From contig NZ_BMDA01000001.1 of NCBI RefSeq assembly GCF_014635545.1, forward strand, positions 264,739-328,738: DNA of 64,000 nt, written 5' to 3'. The notes under the pieces were generated by a model that did not search any database, was not told where the DNA came from, and saw only the letters and a program-made list of their open reading frames with translations. The translations under genes and the position numbers were made by a program. Below, piece after piece: positions 8,712 through 19,403 of this stretch (position 1 is its first letter; every line of letters begins with the position of its first letter). The DNA is from Acinetobacter courvalinii (GTDB lineage Bacteria > Pseudomonadota > Gammaproteobacteria > Pseudomonadales > Moraxellaceae).

Positions 8712-9042
8712 TTTCATTAATATTTAATACTTTGAGATTTTTTTATCTTTCTAGAAAATTAGCTCAATAAAATTTAATGGATTAAAATGATTTTATTTTA
8801 TTAATATTCCTTTTTTAATTTATATTAACGATTCATCACTAATAAAGGAGATGAATTGTTCTTCTTTATATTTATTTGATTTATGTAATTGTTTAATAAT
8901 AATTTAATTTTTTAATTTTAAACTTTTTTGCTGATAGTATCAGGTTAAGTTGGCCATTGTAGAACAATATTAAAACTCGCTAATTTTAATGAGATTGATT
9001 AAAATCATCTAAAAACTAATAGCCTTAAATTATTGATAGAAA
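8712..9042. other. AT-rich gene-free stretch before hscC
   Basis: This is 331 bases of very AT-rich DNA with long runs of A and T. It presumably holds the hscC promoter. I see no gene, repeat or operator in it. Confidence 0.5.
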
Positions 9043-10743
9043 ATGACACAGACTAAACCTCTTATAGCAATCGATCTTGGAACCAGTAACTCTCTTGTTG
9101 GTATTTTTGAAAATGGCCAGTCAAGACTTATTGAAAATCCTTATGGGATGAAAATTACTCCTTCAGCTATTGCAATGGATGATCAGGGACAAATCCTGAT
9201 TGGACAAGCAGCATTAGAGTTAAGAGGTAGTGGAAGGGAAGTGTTGACTAGCTTTAAACGTCTGATGGGAACTTCAAAAAAATTAAAACTAGGCCAACAA
9301 AACTTTTCAGCAGTTGAATTATCTTCGTTAATTCTAAAATCGCTTAAACAGGATGTAGAGCAAGCGTTGCAATGTGAGGTTGAAGAAGCAGTCATCACAG
9401 TTCCAGCTTATTTTAACGATATTCAACGACAAGCAACGATATCTGCTGCTGCACTTGCAGGGTTAAAAGTTAGCCGACTTATCAATGAACCTACTGCTGC
9501 AGCACTAGCATATGGTTTAGGTCAAACAGAAGATAGTTGCTTCTTAATTTTTGATTTAGGGGGAGGTACATTTGATGTTTCTATCGTTGAATTGTTTGAC
9601 GGTATAACTGAGGTCAGGGCGAGTGCAGGGGATAATTATCTAGGGGGAGATGACTTTGTTCAATTGTTGATGAAACAATTTTGGAAACAGCATGCATCTA
9701 TTTTTGGTTTCACTGAAAATACCATTCCATTTGATATAGAAACAGCTTTAAAAGCAAGAGCACAACATAGCCTCCACGTTTTAAGTAAAGAAGCAAGAAC
9801 ACAGTTATCATTTAAATGGAAAGATAAAGAAGCAACACTTGAAATTACTCAAGATCAATTTGCTACTTGGGCAGAACCATTATTGCTACGCTTACGCCGT
9901 CCCTTAGAACGTGCTTTGAGAGATGCTAGAGTTTTACCTCAACAGGTTGACCAAATTATTATGGTGGGTGGAGCTACTCGTATTCCTGCTGTAAGGAAGC
10001 TTGTGACAAAATTGTTTGGACGTTTTCCATCAACTAGTATTCAACCAGATGAGGCAATTGTCAGAGGGGCGTGCGTTCAAGCAGGGTTAAAAGCGAAAGA
10101 TTTATCCTTGAAAGAAGTGGTGCTGACAGATGTATGTCCATTTAGCTTGGGGATCGCAGTTGGAAATGATGAGCAGTTTTCGCCTATTTTAGAACGCAAT
10201 ATTGTGATCCCTGCCAGTAAAGTAAATACTTATACCGCGATGCAAAAAGGACAGAGAGAGATTTACGTTAAGATTTATCAGGGTGAGCATCGTCTGTGTA
10301 AGGAAAATATTTTTTTAGGTGAGCTTAAAGTTTTATTACCTCAAAATAATGATTACTTATCTATTGATGTGCGCTTCTCATATAATCCCAATGGTATTCT
10401 GGAAGTTGACATAGATGTTCCGATCACAGGGGAGAAGCTCCAGAAAGTTGTTGTCAATCATCAAAACGTAATGACTGCAGAGCAAATTGAAAATGCACGT
10501 AAACAACTGCAAGAACTAAAAATACATCCCCGTGATACATTAATGAATAAGAGCTTATTGTTACGAGCTGAGCGTTTATATAGTGAATATACGGGGGATC
10601 TTCGTTTACAGATTGGAGATCGCACCCAGCATTTTAATCATATCTTAAATCAACAAGATGATAGGCAAATACGCGAAGCCCAACAATATTTTGAGGCTTT
10701 TCTCAATGAGATTGAAGATTTAAGTTTATTTGAAGAATATTAA
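9043..10743 (+). CDS. hscC: Hsp70-family chaperone, HscC-like
   Basis: The 566-residue product is an Hsp70 with a short C-terminal region, as in E. coli HscC (about 556), rather than DnaK (about 640). The nucleotide-binding motifs are complete: IDLGTSNS (residues 10-17), [21 protein letters not shown] and MVGGATRIP. It lacks the long GGMP-rich DnaK lid tail. In E. coli, hscC lies beside the J-protein gene djlC; here a DjlC-like gene lies convergently 45 bases away, suggesting a dedicated chaperone/co-chaperone pair. Substrates are unknown. The start has only a weak ribosome site. Confidence 0.85.
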   Translation: MTQTKPLIAIDLGTSNSLVGIFENGQSRLIENPYGMKITPSAIAMDDQGQILIGQAALELRGSGREVLTSFKRLMGTSKKLKLGQQNFSAVELSSLILKSLKQDVEQALQCEVEEAVITVPAYFNDIQRQATISAAALAGLKVSRLINEPTAAALAYGLGQTEDSCFLIFDLGGGTFDVSIVELFDGITEVRASAGDNYLGGDDFVQLLMKQFWKQHASIFGFTENTIPFDIETALKARAQHSLHVLSKEARTQLSFKWKDKEATLEITQDQFATWAEPLLLRLRRPLERALRDARVLPQQVDQIIMVGGATRIPAVRKLVTKLFGRFPSTSIQPDEAIVRGACVQAGLKAKDLSLKEVVLTDVCPFSLGIAVGNDEQFSPILERNIVIPASKVNTYTAMQKGQREIYVKIYQGEHRLCKENIFLGELKVLLPQNNDYLSIDVRFSYNPNGILEVDIDVPITGEKLQKVVVNHQNVMTAEQIENARKQLQELKIHPRDTLMNKSLLLRAERLYSEYTGDLRLQIGDRTQHFNHILNQQDDRQIREAQQYFEAFLNEIEDLSLFEEY

Positions 10744-10749
10744 GCCATT

Positions 10750-10787
10750 CCCCTTGTATTACTTTTATATTGAATTAATACAAGGGG
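10750..10787. terminator. Bidirectional hairpin between hscC and the J-like gene
   Basis: CCCCTTGTATTA (10750-10761) and TAATACAAGGGG (10776-10787) are perfect inverted repeats with a 14-base loop, exactly between two convergent genes. It lacks long T-runs, so it may act as a transcription barrier or 3' end stabiliser. Confidence 0.6.
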
Positions 10788-10788
10788 G

Positions 10789-12741
10789 TTATAGGCTGGA
10801 GGCAATAAGTTTTTTTGCTTGAAAACTTTGGTATAAAAAGTAAATCAAAGCAACTGGTATAATAATTGAATATAAGGTTCCTATAAATAAAGAAGTATAA
10901 GTTAAATATTTAAGTGTGGAAGAAAGATGTTTAGCACTAAATCCTGTAATTATGATACTCGCTAAAATTAGACAAGCTGCATATATGAAAGGTTGTGATG
11001 ATGAATTGAGTAAAAAATAACTAAAGCCCACAATCCATAGTAATCTAAAAAAAATAATACCAATGCTTTTATAGATAACTTGATTCTCGGTGATGCTGGA
11101 ATCTTCTTTGTTGTATCCAAAAATATGAAAGAGAGGGCGGAATGATTCTGGGAAAAATAAAAAACTTATTGGAATAAGACTGTAAACCATTAACCAAATA
11201 TGATTAGGTTCTCCAATGATAAAAAAGAAGGAAATAAAGAAAAGGCTAAGCGATATTAAGCCAATATTGATCATCCATGTATCAAAATGTATAAAAGCAC
11301 TTTGTTCTATTTTATTCATAAATGGTGTTGCATCTAATAACAAGACACCCAGTAATCCAATCGAGCAGAGAAACCAACTATAGCTTAGGAGTTGATGTAT
11401 AAGTTCTGGGAATACCGGGGTAAAACAACAAAGTAGAAATCCACTTAAACACCAATATTTTAAATATTGTGCTAATATTTTTTCATAATTAGAATGGCTT
11501 AAAATTTTGGCATTGATAGTGGGTTGTAATACAAATATAAATATAAAGCTAAGAATAGAAGTAATTAAAGAATTGATTAAGAAATGACTATTAGGGTTAA
11601 TGAAAAAATTAAAAAGCACGAAAGTGACGAGAGCAAATAATACATTAATAATATTAAATTTTTTAATTTCACATAAGCTCTTAATAAACATGAAATTTAT
11701 GTTATTTTGAGTATTGAAAATTTGTAAGCTATCAATAATTTCAAAAGCGGAATGATTTGGAGAAAATTTGCTGAAATCTTTTTTTAATTTTAGCATTTTA
11801 AAGAAGTTAAGCTGCTGTTCTCCTGAAAGATCTCTCAGAAGTTCAAGCTTTTCAACAGGTAGTTTTGTCAAAAATTGGCGTCTAGAAAGATAATTATTTA
11901 GTTTTTCATGTAATAAAGCTGAATAATAGGACTGGTTATATTGATGAATATCTTCAGGATAGGTTGCTTGCCATAATTCTAGGAATCTGAAATATTCTGA
12001 TTGTAAATAAGATGTTTCAATTTCAGCTAAAGGGGCTTGGAGCTGATCCTTGATCTGAATCTGTTGACTTAGAGGAATATCAAATTGTTGATTAAGTAGA
12101 TAACTAAATTTTTCAAATGTTGTATCGCTAATATCTTTATTCCAAAGTTGTTCTACGACCTCATCAAGAACTGTAATTAAAGGATTTACATTGTTCTGGC
12201 TTGTTTCAATAACCTCTGCTGCATATATAGTTTTCTCATCTTCAGCATAATTGGACGAATCTAAAAAATGGATATCACTTTCTGAGAAAATATAAAGAAA
12301 ATCAGATAAATCATTTTCTTTTAATATATCAATGGCTTGATTTGTGAATTGTTTTTCTATATTTATATCATTAAATGCTTTGAGTTCATTTTTAAAATGA
12401 ATTAGTTCATGACGGATATCGAAATGAATGTCCTGAGTTATAATATGATGCTGTATTTTTTTTAAACTTAGTTCAAAAGATGGCTGATTTGAATTTTCGG
12501 ACTGAGTGTTCTTTTCAGATTCTGTCTCTATTGACTCAAATATTGATTCTGAATCTTGATCATCATAATTATTAGTTAAATGGTCTGCTTCGAATTGGGC
12601 AATTTCTAATGCTTCTCTGAGACGGATAAATTCTTCTGGCTGATTATCTTGATCTATTAACTTAAGCTGTTTGGCATATGCTCTTTTTATTTCTCGATGA
12701 TTGTCTGTTGGTTCAATTCCTAATCGTTGCCAAGCTGTCAT
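10789..12741 (-). CDS. J-domain-like multi-span membrane protein (DjlC-like)
   Basis: The 650-residue product starts with a J-domain-like segment (about residues 1-50: WQRLGIEPTDNHREIKRAYA then PEEFIRLREALEIA). The HPD tripeptide needed for Hsp70 stimulation is not visible; IDQDNQ occupies its place. A long acidic, helical region follows, to about residue 350. The C-terminal 300 residues hold about nine hydrophobic segments, so the protein should be anchored in the inner membrane with its J-like end in the cytoplasm. Its convergent placement with hscC and likeness to E. coli DjlC/YbeU point to a partner of that chaperone. Confidence 0.7.
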   Translation of the reverse strand: MTAWQRLGIEPTDNHREIKRAYAKQLKLIDQDNQPEEFIRLREALEIAQFEADHLTNNYDDQDSESIFESIETESEKNTQSENSNQPSFELSLKKIQHHIITQDIHFDIRHELIHFKNELKAFNDINIEKQFTNQAIDILKENDLSDFLYIFSESDIHFLDSSNYAEDEKTIYAAEVIETSQNNVNPLITVLDEVVEQLWNKDISDTTFEKFSYLLNQQFDIPLSQQIQIKDQLQAPLAEIETSYLQSEYFRFLELWQATYPEDIHQYNQSYYSALLHEKLNNYLSRRQFLTKLPVEKLELLRDLSGEQQLNFFKMLKLKKDFSKFSPNHSAFEIIDSLQIFNTQNNINFMFIKSLCEIKKFNIINVLFALVTFVLFNFFINPNSHFLINSLITSILSFIFIFVLQPTINAKILSHSNYEKILAQYLKYWCLSGFLLCCFTPVFPELIHQLLSYSWFLCSIGLLGVLLLDATPFMNKIEQSAFIHFDTWMINIGLISLSLFFISFFFIIGEPNHIWLMVYSLIPISFLFFPESFRPLFHIFGYNKEDSSITENQVIYKSIGIIFFRLLWIVGFSYFLLNSSSQPFIYAACLILASIIITGFSAKHLSSTLKYLTYTSLFIGTLYSIIIPVALIYFLYQSFQAKKLIASSL

Positions 12742-12905
12742 TTTTTATACTCAATGTACATTTAATGAAGAAAAATTTATGAAAAGAATAATACATTTAG
12801 TATTGTTTTAATACTAGAGTAAGACCAAACCAGCTTAAATAATTACTCATCCTTTAAAAGCTCATATTAAATTTATAATCTTAAAAAAATAGATAATCTA
12901 GCAAT

Positions 12906-12934
12906 AAAAAAAGCTTCCATCTGGAAGCTTTTTT
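12906..12934 (-). terminator. Terminator of the aspartate aminotransferase gene
   Basis: AAAAGCTTCC and GGAAGCTTTT pair around a tiny loop and end in a U tract on the minus strand, just after the stop at 12945. Confidence 0.85.
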
Positions 12935-12944
12935 ACAGCAGAAC

Positions 12945-14180
12945 TTATTTTGCCGCTTTTTCAGCTTCGATTGAGGCAATGGCAGCGTCTACGCCCTCAA
13001 TTGAATCAGCTGCTTTTTTGATACGGGCTAAGGCATCAACCAGCACTTCATCCGCAGTTGCATAAGAGATACGCATAAAACCGCCTAAACCGAATGCATC
13101 ACCAGGAACTACGGCAACACCAGTTTCTTCAAGTAACCATTCAGAGAATTCTGTGCAAGATTTTAAACCTTTGGCACGAATCAATGGACGGATGTTGGCG
13201 TAGGCATAGAAAGCACCATCAGCAGGTAAGCAAGAAATACCTTTGATGTCATTTAAGCCATTTACGACTAAGTCATGACGGCGTTTGAATGCTTCAATCA
13301 TCGGTTTTAAAACGTCTTGTGGACCATTCAATGCTGCTTCAGCCGCAACTTGTGAAATTGAAGTTGGGTTAGACGTTGATTGAGACTGGATTTTTTTCAT
13401 TGCGCCAATGATTTTCGCAGGGCCCGCTGCGTAACCAATACGCCAGCCTGTCATTGCATAAGCTTTAGACACACCGTTTAAAACGATGGTGCGGTCATAT
13501 AAGTCTGGCGCAACTGTTGCAATGTTGTAGAACTCATCTTCCCAACGGATTGGTTCGTACATGTCATCAGAGGCAACGAATACTTGTGGGTGACGACGTA
13601 ATACTTCAGCCAAAGCTTCCAGTTCAGCTTTGCTGTAGATCATGCCAGTCGGGTTCGATGGGCTGTTTAAGACCACTAAACGTGTATTTGGAGTAATTGC
13701 CGCTTCTAGTTGTTCTGGGGTGATTTTGAAATGTTGTTCTTCACCACATTTCACGATGACAGGCGTACCTTCCGCAATGATTACCATATCTGGATAGCTG
13801 ACCCAGAACGGCGCAGGAATAATCACTTCATCGCCTTTGTTTAACAAAGCCAGTGCAAGGTTAAAGAAACTTTGTTTACCACCACAAGACACCAGAATCT
13901 GGTTGGCTTGATAATCGAGATTATTATCGCGTTTAAGTTTTGCAATAATTGCTTTTTTTAAGCTTGGAGTACCGTCTACCGCTGTATATTTGGTGAAACC
14001 TTTATTAATGGCTTCAATGGCAGCATCTTTGATGTGTTGAGGTGTATCGAAGTCTGGTTCGCCTGCGCCTAAACCAATCACGTTTTTACCTGCAGCTTTT
14101 AACTCAGCAGCCTTGTTGGTTACTGCAAGTGTAGGGGACGGTTTGATAGCATTGACACGATCAGAGAGACGTACGTCCAC
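12945..14180 (-). CDS. aatA: Aspartate aminotransferase, class I (type Ib)
   Basis: The enzyme exchanges amino groups between aspartate and 2-oxoglutarate using PLP. The 411-residue product matches the Ib subgroup: LGAGEPDFDTPQHI at the N-terminus, NSPSNPTG, SDDMYEPI, the PLP lysine in NGVSKAYAMTGWRIGY and the carboxylate-binding RISYA. The start is a GTG at 14180 with AAGGA 8 bases upstream; the nearby ATG is out of frame. The C-terminal tail is alanine- and lysine-rich. It stands alone, ending in its own terminator. Confidence 0.93.
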   Translation of the reverse strand: MDVRLSDRVNAIKPSPTLAVTNKAAELKAAGKNVIGLGAGEPDFDTPQHIKDAAIEAINKGFTKYTAVDGTPSLKKAIIAKLKRDNNLDYQANQILVSCGGKQSFFNLALALLNKGDEVIIPAPFWVSYPDMVIIAEGTPVIVKCGEEQHFKITPEQLEAAITPNTRLVVLNSPSNPTGMIYSKAELEALAEVLRRHPQVFVASDDMYEPIRWEDEFYNIATVAPDLYDRTIVLNGVSKAYAMTGWRIGYAAGPAKIIGAMKKIQSQSTSNPTSISQVAAEAALNGPQDVLKPMIEAFKRRHDLVVNGLNDIKGISCLPADGAFYAYANIRPLIRAKGLKSCTEFSEWLLEETGVAVVPGDAFGLGGFMRISYATADEVLVDALARIKKAADSIEGVDAAIASIEAEKAAK

Positions 14181-14393
14181 GGCATTATTCCTTCTTATGG
14201 GATTAAAAAATAAAAAGCAGCTTATCTTAGCCTAATTAGACTTCATTGTGGCCGAAACTTGCCTTAATCGCATAAAAAGTTACCAAAATTTAGTTCTTGC
14301 AGGCTTTCTATTTTTTTACATATTTTATTTTTATCAAATGCATAAAAATCCATTACAATAGTGGCTAGAAATCTAGATTTCGAGAGAATTTCA

Positions 14394-14573
14394 ATGAGTA
14401 CCCAGCAACCTAAAGCAAAAAAAGCTTTAGTGAAATTACCCTTCCCGATGCCATCTGCTCAGGATGATTCTGAGGATGCGGCGCATAATCAGGTTCGTCC
14501 AAAACCTGAGCAATACGCAGATCGTACCTGGATGCCACCACGCGGCACACGCCGTTCGATGGGGAAGCGTTAA
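14394..14573 (+). CDS. Small basic protein of unknown function
   Basis: The 59-residue product is rich in Lys, Pro and Arg (QQPKAKKALVKLPFPMP at the start, PPRGTRRSMGKR at the end) and has no membrane span. The ATG at 14394 follows GAGAGAA. A terminator follows the stop by four bases, which supports a separate small transcription unit. The composition suggests nucleic-acid or ribosome binding; this is an inference and no family is recognised. Confidence 0.6.
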   Translation: MSTQQPKAKKALVKLPFPMPSAQDDSEDAAHNQVRPKPEQYADRTWMPPRGTRRSMGKR

Positions 14574-14576
14574 GAG

Positions 14577-14606
14577 AAAAGCCAATCAATCTGATTGGCT
14601 TTTTTG
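14577..14606. terminator. Terminator shared by two convergent genes
   Basis: AAAAGCCAATCA and TGATTGGCTTTTTT form a tight hairpin with T-runs on both strands, between the small basic gene and the macro-domain-like gene. Confidence 0.85.
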
Positions 14607-14611
14607 TTTTT

Positions 14612-15406
14612 TTAATGGCGATTTAATGGATGTTGTATTTCTAGTTCACCACGCCACAGCTTGATAAAATCATATTCATCAATATCGTAAAGCTCCATCA
14701 AGGCAATAATCACACTGACAAAAATCATTGCGCCTTCCGACTTGTCATGGAAATTAAAAATCTTGCCGTTGAGCTTGCCGAGAATATCGCTGATTTCATG
14801 TTCACGGCCACGACCATAGCGGTCACGTGGATAAAGCTCTTCATTTAAAACTACTAGGGCAATGGCTTTTTCGGCTGCCGTTAAAGTGGTTTTATCCAGT
14901 GCCTCTTCAAAAGATTCATAACCATGATTGAAGTAGAAAATTAACTCATCATTAATAAAGGCCTGCACCGTGGCTGCGGTGAGGTTGGGGAACTGGGAAA
15001 CTGCATCTTCTTCAATATAAGGGCGGAATGATTCGGGAAAAATCACATTGGAATGGATGCCTTTAAATAATGGTGCGATTTCAGAGACTTTATAACCGGC
15101 GATACCACAACCTAGAGCCGTCAAAAAGTATTTCATTTTTGCATGGTTCTTGGCATAGATTTTGAAATCATCGACATAATGCTCGATCTGGGCGAGTGGC
15201 ATTTGTTGTAAATGTTCATTCAAGGTGGGTATTGCAAAGCTTTGTCCAGCCCAACCACGACCAACCCCTGTGACTGCTGCAAAGTGCTGTGCTGCAACGC
15301 GGGCGGCGCCGCTGTCGTGTATACCCGCCAGATTACTGCCAAAAACAAAGACTGTATCTTCTGGGAGTTCCGTTACAATTGTTTCGTCGTGGTATTGGTA
15401 AGACAT
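14612..15406 (-). CDS. Macro-domain-like protein of unknown function
   Basis: In the 264-residue product the first half carries VFVFGSNLAGIHDSGAA, IPTLNEHL, FLTALGCGIAGY and IFPESFRPY. The order of a glycine-rich ligand loop, the PT segment and the ALGCGIAGY strand fits the macro-domain family that binds ADP-ribose. The second half is helical and acidic, with RYGRGREHEISDILGKL, and is not recognised. A role in handling ADP-ribose or a nucleotide derivative is an inference. No toxin-like partner gene is adjacent. Confidence 0.6.
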   Translation of the reverse strand: MSYQYHDETIVTELPEDTVFVFGSNLAGIHDSGAARVAAQHFAAVTGVGRGWAGQSFAIPTLNEHLQQMPLAQIEHYVDDFKIYAKNHAKMKYFLTALGCGIAGYKVSEIAPLFKGIHSNVIFPESFRPYIEEDAVSQFPNLTAATVQAFINDELIFYFNHGYESFEEALDKTTLTAAEKAIALVVLNEELYPRDRYGRGREHEISDILGKLNGKIFNFHDKSEGAMIFVSVIIALMELYDIDEYDFIKLWRGELEIQHPLNRH

Positions 15407-15583
15407 ATTTTTACCATTGAAATCGAGTATAACTTCATGTTGCAGTTGATTAGGCAGATGGTCAAGTAAAATCTACCAAATTGCATGGCACAAAAGATTT
15501 CATAAAATCATCGATGCAACACTTTAAATCAATAACATTTTCCCCCATAAATAGAGATTAAGTTTTAGTGTAGGAATGAGCTT

Positions 15584-17608
15584 GTGAGCGAAAACCAGCC
15601 TTTTGAGTTAGTCACCAATTATCAACCTGCGGGCGATCAACCTCAGGCCATTGAGAAATTGGTCAGTGGTATTAACCAGGGTTTTCGTAATCAGTTGCTG
15701 CTTGGGGTAACCGGTTCAGGTAAAACCTATACCATGGCCAATGTGATTGCCCAAACCCAACGTCCAACGATTGTGATGGCACATAACAAAACCCTTGCAG
15801 CTCAGCTTTACGGTGAGTTCAAGGCCTTCTTTCCGAACAATGCGGTAGAGTATTTCGTCAGTTACTATGATTACTACCAGCCTGAAGCGTATGTGCCATC
15901 CTCAGATACCTTTATTGAAAAAGATTCGGCGATCAATGATCACATTGACCAGATGCGCTTGTCTGCGACGCGTGCTTTATTAGAGCGTCGTGATGCGATT
16001 ATCGTGGCTTCGGTTTCTGCGATTTATGGTCTGGGTGATCCAAATGCCTATATGCAAATGCTGTTGCATATCGTGCAAGGTGATCGGGTCAGCCGCGATG
16101 ACATTATTCGCCGTCTGGTGGAAATGCAATACACCCGCAATGAGCTGGAATTCCTGCGCGGTACATATCGTATTCGCGGTGAAATTATTGATATTTTCCC
16201 TGCGGAATCGGATAAGGATGCAATTCGGGTCGAATTATTTGATGATGAGGTCGATTCGATTCGCTGGTTTGATCCATTGACCGGAAAACTGGTACGTAAA
16301 GTTCCGCGGGTAACGATTTATCCAAAAAGTCACTATGTTACGCCGAAGGACCATTTAACCCGTGCTATTGATACTATTAAAGATGAGTTGAAAGACCAAC
16401 TGAAATTTTTCAAGGATCATGACAAATTACTGGAAGCGCAACGTATTGAACAGCGGACCCGTTATGATCTGGAAATGATGCAACAGCTCGGTTATACCAA
16501 CGGGATCGAGAACTATTCACGCCATTTGTCTGGTCGTACCGCAGGTGAGGCGCCGCCAACTTTATTTGATTATGTGCCTGAAGATGCCTTGCTGATTATT
16601 GATGAGTCGCATGTGACGGTACCTCAGATTGGTGCAATGTATAAAGGTGACCGTTCACGTAAAGAAAATCTGGTCAATTATGGTTTCCGTTTGCCGAGCG
16701 CCTTGGACAACCGTCCAATGAAATTCGAAGAGTGGGAGCGGATCGTTCCGACCACGGTGTTTGTGAGCGCAACGCCAGCACATTATGAACTGGAAAAATC
16801 CGAGCAAATTGTGGAGCAGGTGGTTCGTCCGACGGGGCTGATTGATCCCGAGATTGAAGTACGTCCGGTGTTGACCCAGGTCGATGATGTCTTGTCCGAG
16901 ATCAATATTCGTAAACAGCTGAATGAACGTGTGCTGGTGACCACCTTGACCAAACGTATGGCAGAGGATCTAACCTCCTATCTCAAAGAGTATGGGATTA
17001 AAGTCGCTTATCTGCATTCGGATATTGATACGGTGGAACGGGTCAAGATTATCCATGAATTACGTACTGGCGTGCATGATGTACTGGTCGGGATTAACTT
17101 GTTGCGTGAAGGTCTGGATATGCCCGAAGTTTCTCTGGTGGCGATTCTGGATGCTGATAAGGAAGGTTTCCTGCGTTCAGAGCGTTCATTGATCCAGACC
17201 ATTGGGCGTGCTGCACGTAATGTGAAGGGTAAAGCGATTTTATATGCAGACCGGATTACCGACTCCATGCGTAAGGCCATGGATGAAACCGAACGTCGTC
17301 GGAACAAGCAGATCGAATTTAATGAAGCACATGGCATTACCCCGCGTAGTGCAGTCCGTCAGGCGATTAAGGAAATTGATACCGGTGAAGTGCTGACTGA
17401 TGAAGAAATAGATGAAAATGTACTTGAGCAGGCGCAAGCGGTCAGTGCGGATGAACGGCATTTATTGTCTGATCCAAAACTGTTTGCAAAACATATCAGT
17501 AAACTGGAAAAGGAAATGCTGAAAGCCTCGAAAGAGCTACAGTTTGAGCAGGCAGCACGATTGCGTGATGAAATCGTGCGTTTGAAAGCACACATGTTGC
17601 AATCTTAA
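15584..17608 (+). CDS. uvrB: Excinuclease ABC subunit B
   Basis: UvrB is the damage-verifying helicase of nucleotide excision repair; it loads with UvrA and recruits UvrC. The 674-residue product has Walker A GVTGSGKT (41-48), the DNA-wedge hairpin around [12 protein letters not shown], the Walker B IIDESH, helicase motif V GLDMPEV, motif [11 protein letters not shown] and a C-terminal UVR coil ([15 protein letters not shown]) that meets UvrC. The start is GTG at 15584 with AGGA 8 bases upstream; the ATG just before is out of frame and hits a stop. uvrA is not in the window. Confidence 0.97.
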   Translation: MSENQPFELVTNYQPAGDQPQAIEKLVSGINQGFRNQLLLGVTGSGKTYTMANVIAQTQRPTIVMAHNKTLAAQLYGEFKAFFPNNAVEYFVSYYDYYQPEAYVPSSDTFIEKDSAINDHIDQMRLSATRALLERRDAIIVASVSAIYGLGDPNAYMQMLLHIVQGDRVSRDDIIRRLVEMQYTRNELEFLRGTYRIRGEIIDIFPAESDKDAIRVELFDDEVDSIRWFDPLTGKLVRKVPRVTIYPKSHYVTPKDHLTRAIDTIKDELKDQLKFFKDHDKLLEAQRIEQRTRYDLEMMQQLGYTNGIENYSRHLSGRTAGEAPPTLFDYVPEDALLIIDESHVTVPQIGAMYKGDRSRKENLVNYGFRLPSALDNRPMKFEEWERIVPTTVFVSATPAHYELEKSEQIVEQVVRPTGLIDPEIEVRPVLTQVDDVLSEINIRKQLNERVLVTTLTKRMAEDLTSYLKEYGIKVAYLHSDIDTVERVKIIHELRTGVHDVLVGINLLREGLDMPEVSLVAILDADKEGFLRSERSLIQTIGRAARNVKGKAILYADRITDSMRKAMDETERRRNKQIEFNEAHGITPRSAVRQAIKEIDTGEVLTDEEIDENVLEQAQAVSADERHLLSDPKLFAKHISKLEKEMLKASKELQFEQAARLRDEIVRLKAHMLQS

Positions 17609-17727
17609 TTGCGCAGAGAAACCCTCAAAAGTGATACATATCGCAACAGTTTTTGTTTATTAAATAGGCTATTTTGAAGTGCTAAGTATATGACTATTGA
17701 TAACAAATTTTGTTTTGAGGATTTCTC

Positions 17728-18312
17728 ATGCCATTGATTAAGAATTTCCCGAAAGCCAGTTGGCGTTTAACAAAGATTGCAGTGGGTGGGGTGGTTTTAA
17801 CTGGGTTAGCGGTTGGGACCATTGCTTATGCACAGGCAAAACCTTTACCGACTGTTGAAAAAGTAGAACTGGATAAATATCTGGGTGTCTGGTATGAAGT
17901 CGCCCGAAAACCGATGTTCTTCGAACGAAAGTGTGTCTATAACATTACTGCCACTTATACCCTCAATGAAAATGGCAATATTGTAGTTGATAATAAATGC
18001 TATGACAGTGAAGGAAATCTACAGCAAAGTGTGGGTGAAGCTTTTGTTGCCAATGCACCATTTAATACCAAGTTACGGGTGAGTTTTTTACCTGAGGTGG
18101 TGCGCTGGGTGCCGATGGCACGTGGCGATTACTGGATTTTGAAACTGGATAATGATTATCAAACCGTACTGGTAGGAGAGCCGCGCCGTAAATATTTATG
18201 GGTATTGTCGCGAACACCGAACCCCCATAAAGACACCATTCATGAATATTTAAATTATGCGAAATCACTGGGCTATAATATTAGTGATGTGATTTATCCT
18301 GAACATCGTTAG
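17728..18312 (+). CDS. blc: Lipocalin (Blc-like)
   Basis: The 194-residue product has an N-terminal hydrophobic segment ending AYAQA, then the lipocalin signature YLGVWYEVAR near residue 50, the second conserved NKCYDSEGN stretch and the TRTPNP-like motif SRTPNPHKD. Bacterial lipocalins bind fatty acids or lysophospholipids in the periplasm and usually carry a lipobox; this one has no cysteine in the signal region, so it is either a cleaved periplasmic protein or membrane-tethered by an uncleaved segment. GAGGA precedes the start. It is a single gene closed by a terminator. Confidence 0.88.
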   Translation: MPLIKNFPKASWRLTKIAVGGVVLTGLAVGTIAYAQAKPLPTVEKVELDKYLGVWYEVARKPMFFERKCVYNITATYTLNENGNIVVDNKCYDSEGNLQQSVGEAFVANAPFNTKLRVSFLPEVVRWVPMARGDYWILKLDNDYQTVLVGEPRRKYLWVLSRTPNPHKDTIHEYLNYAKSLGYNISDVIYPEHR

Positions 18313-18330
18313 AATAGAATAGACTTGTTT

Positions 18331-18357
18331 AAAAACCATGCATGCATGGTTTTTTTA
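18331..18357 (+). terminator. Terminator of the lipocalin gene
   Basis: AAAAACCATGCATGCATGGT forms a stem-loop and continues into seven Ts. Confidence 0.85.
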
Positions 18358-18415
18358 TTTTTAGATAGTGGATAAATCACGTATTTTTTTAAATTTCCCC
18401 ATGTAGAGGTTCAAA

Positions 18416-19360
18416 GTGGTTAAAGGTATCGCTTATTCAGTTTTGGCTTCTATCACATTTGGGGTGTTATATTTTTATACCCAACTGCTGGGTGCACTGG
18501 ACAGTGAGCAGACCTTTGGCTGGCGGATTATTGCGACCTTGCCGGTTTTAACCCTGTTTATGTGGTTGACTGGCGATTTGATCCATATCAAAACCATCTT
18601 TAAAAGAATTTTAAAAAAGCCGATTTTATTAATTTTTCTAATGACCACTTCGGTCCTGACCTCAGCGCAGTTATGGCTGTTCCTGTGGGCACCCATGCAT
18701 GGACGGGGTTTGCAGGTGTCATTAGGTTATTTTCTTTTGCCACTGGTGTTGGTCCTTGCTGGAAGTTTTCTGTACGGTGAGAAACTGTCTAAATTCCAGT
18801 ATGTCGCTGTATCTTTTGCGGTATTTGGAGTGGGACATGAGATCTGGCGTCTAGGCAGCATGGCCTGGGAAACTGCACTTGTTGCACTGGGTTATGCAGC
18901 CTATTTCATTCTGCGTAAAAAAATCCAGACAGATAATCTGGGCGGCTTCTGGTGGGATCTGTTGATTATTCTTCCGGTCGCCATCTTCTTTACTCAAACT
19001 GGCGATGCTTCTTTTACCAAGTTTCTCGAACATCCAGGTCTGATTCTTGTTGTGATCGGTCTGGGATTATTAAGTGCCATTGGTTTAGGCAGCTATATTC
19101 TGGCCAGCCGTTATTTGCCACTGATTATTTTTGGTTTGCTGGGCTATCTGGAACCGGTGCTGCTGGCGCTGGCATCTTTGGTCATGGGAGAGAAAATTGG
19201 CGCAGAAGAGTGGCTGACTTATATCCCCATCTGGTTAGCGGTGCTGGTATTGGTGATTGAGGGAGCAGTCCATCTTTATCAGCAAAATCAGCGTAAAAAA
19301 CAGTTGGCACTCAATCTGCAGCAGTATTCGAAACGTGTCGATTTGAACGATAAGAGCTAA
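18416..19360 (+). CDS. rarD: EamA/RarD-type membrane permease
   Basis: The 314-residue product has ten predicted membrane segments and the RarD pattern: GIAYSVLASITFGVLYFYTQ at the N-terminus, GWRII, SLGYFLLPL and LGLLGYLEPVLL-like GLLGYLEPVLLAL in the second half. RarD-type drug/metabolite transporters are linked to chloramphenicol sensitivity in Pseudomonas; the natural substrate is not established. The start is GTG at 18416 with GAGG 6 bases upstream. The C-terminal tail is basic and glutamine-rich. Confidence 0.82.
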   Translation: MVKGIAYSVLASITFGVLYFYTQLLGALDSEQTFGWRIIATLPVLTLFMWLTGDLIHIKTIFKRILKKPILLIFLMTTSVLTSAQLWLFLWAPMHGRGLQVSLGYFLLPLVLVLAGSFLYGEKLSKFQYVAVSFAVFGVGHEIWRLGSMAWETALVALGYAAYFILRKKIQTDNLGGFWWDLLIILPVAIFFTQTGDASFTKFLEHPGLILVVIGLGLLSAIGLGSYILASRYLPLIIFGLLGYLEPVLLALASLVMGEKIGAEEWLTYIPIWLAVLVLVIEGAVHLYQQNQRKKQLALNLQQYSKRVDLNDKS

Positions 19361-19403
19361 AAAATCCGCGAATACGACAGGAATTATCAGTAAAACTGTT
19401 ATG

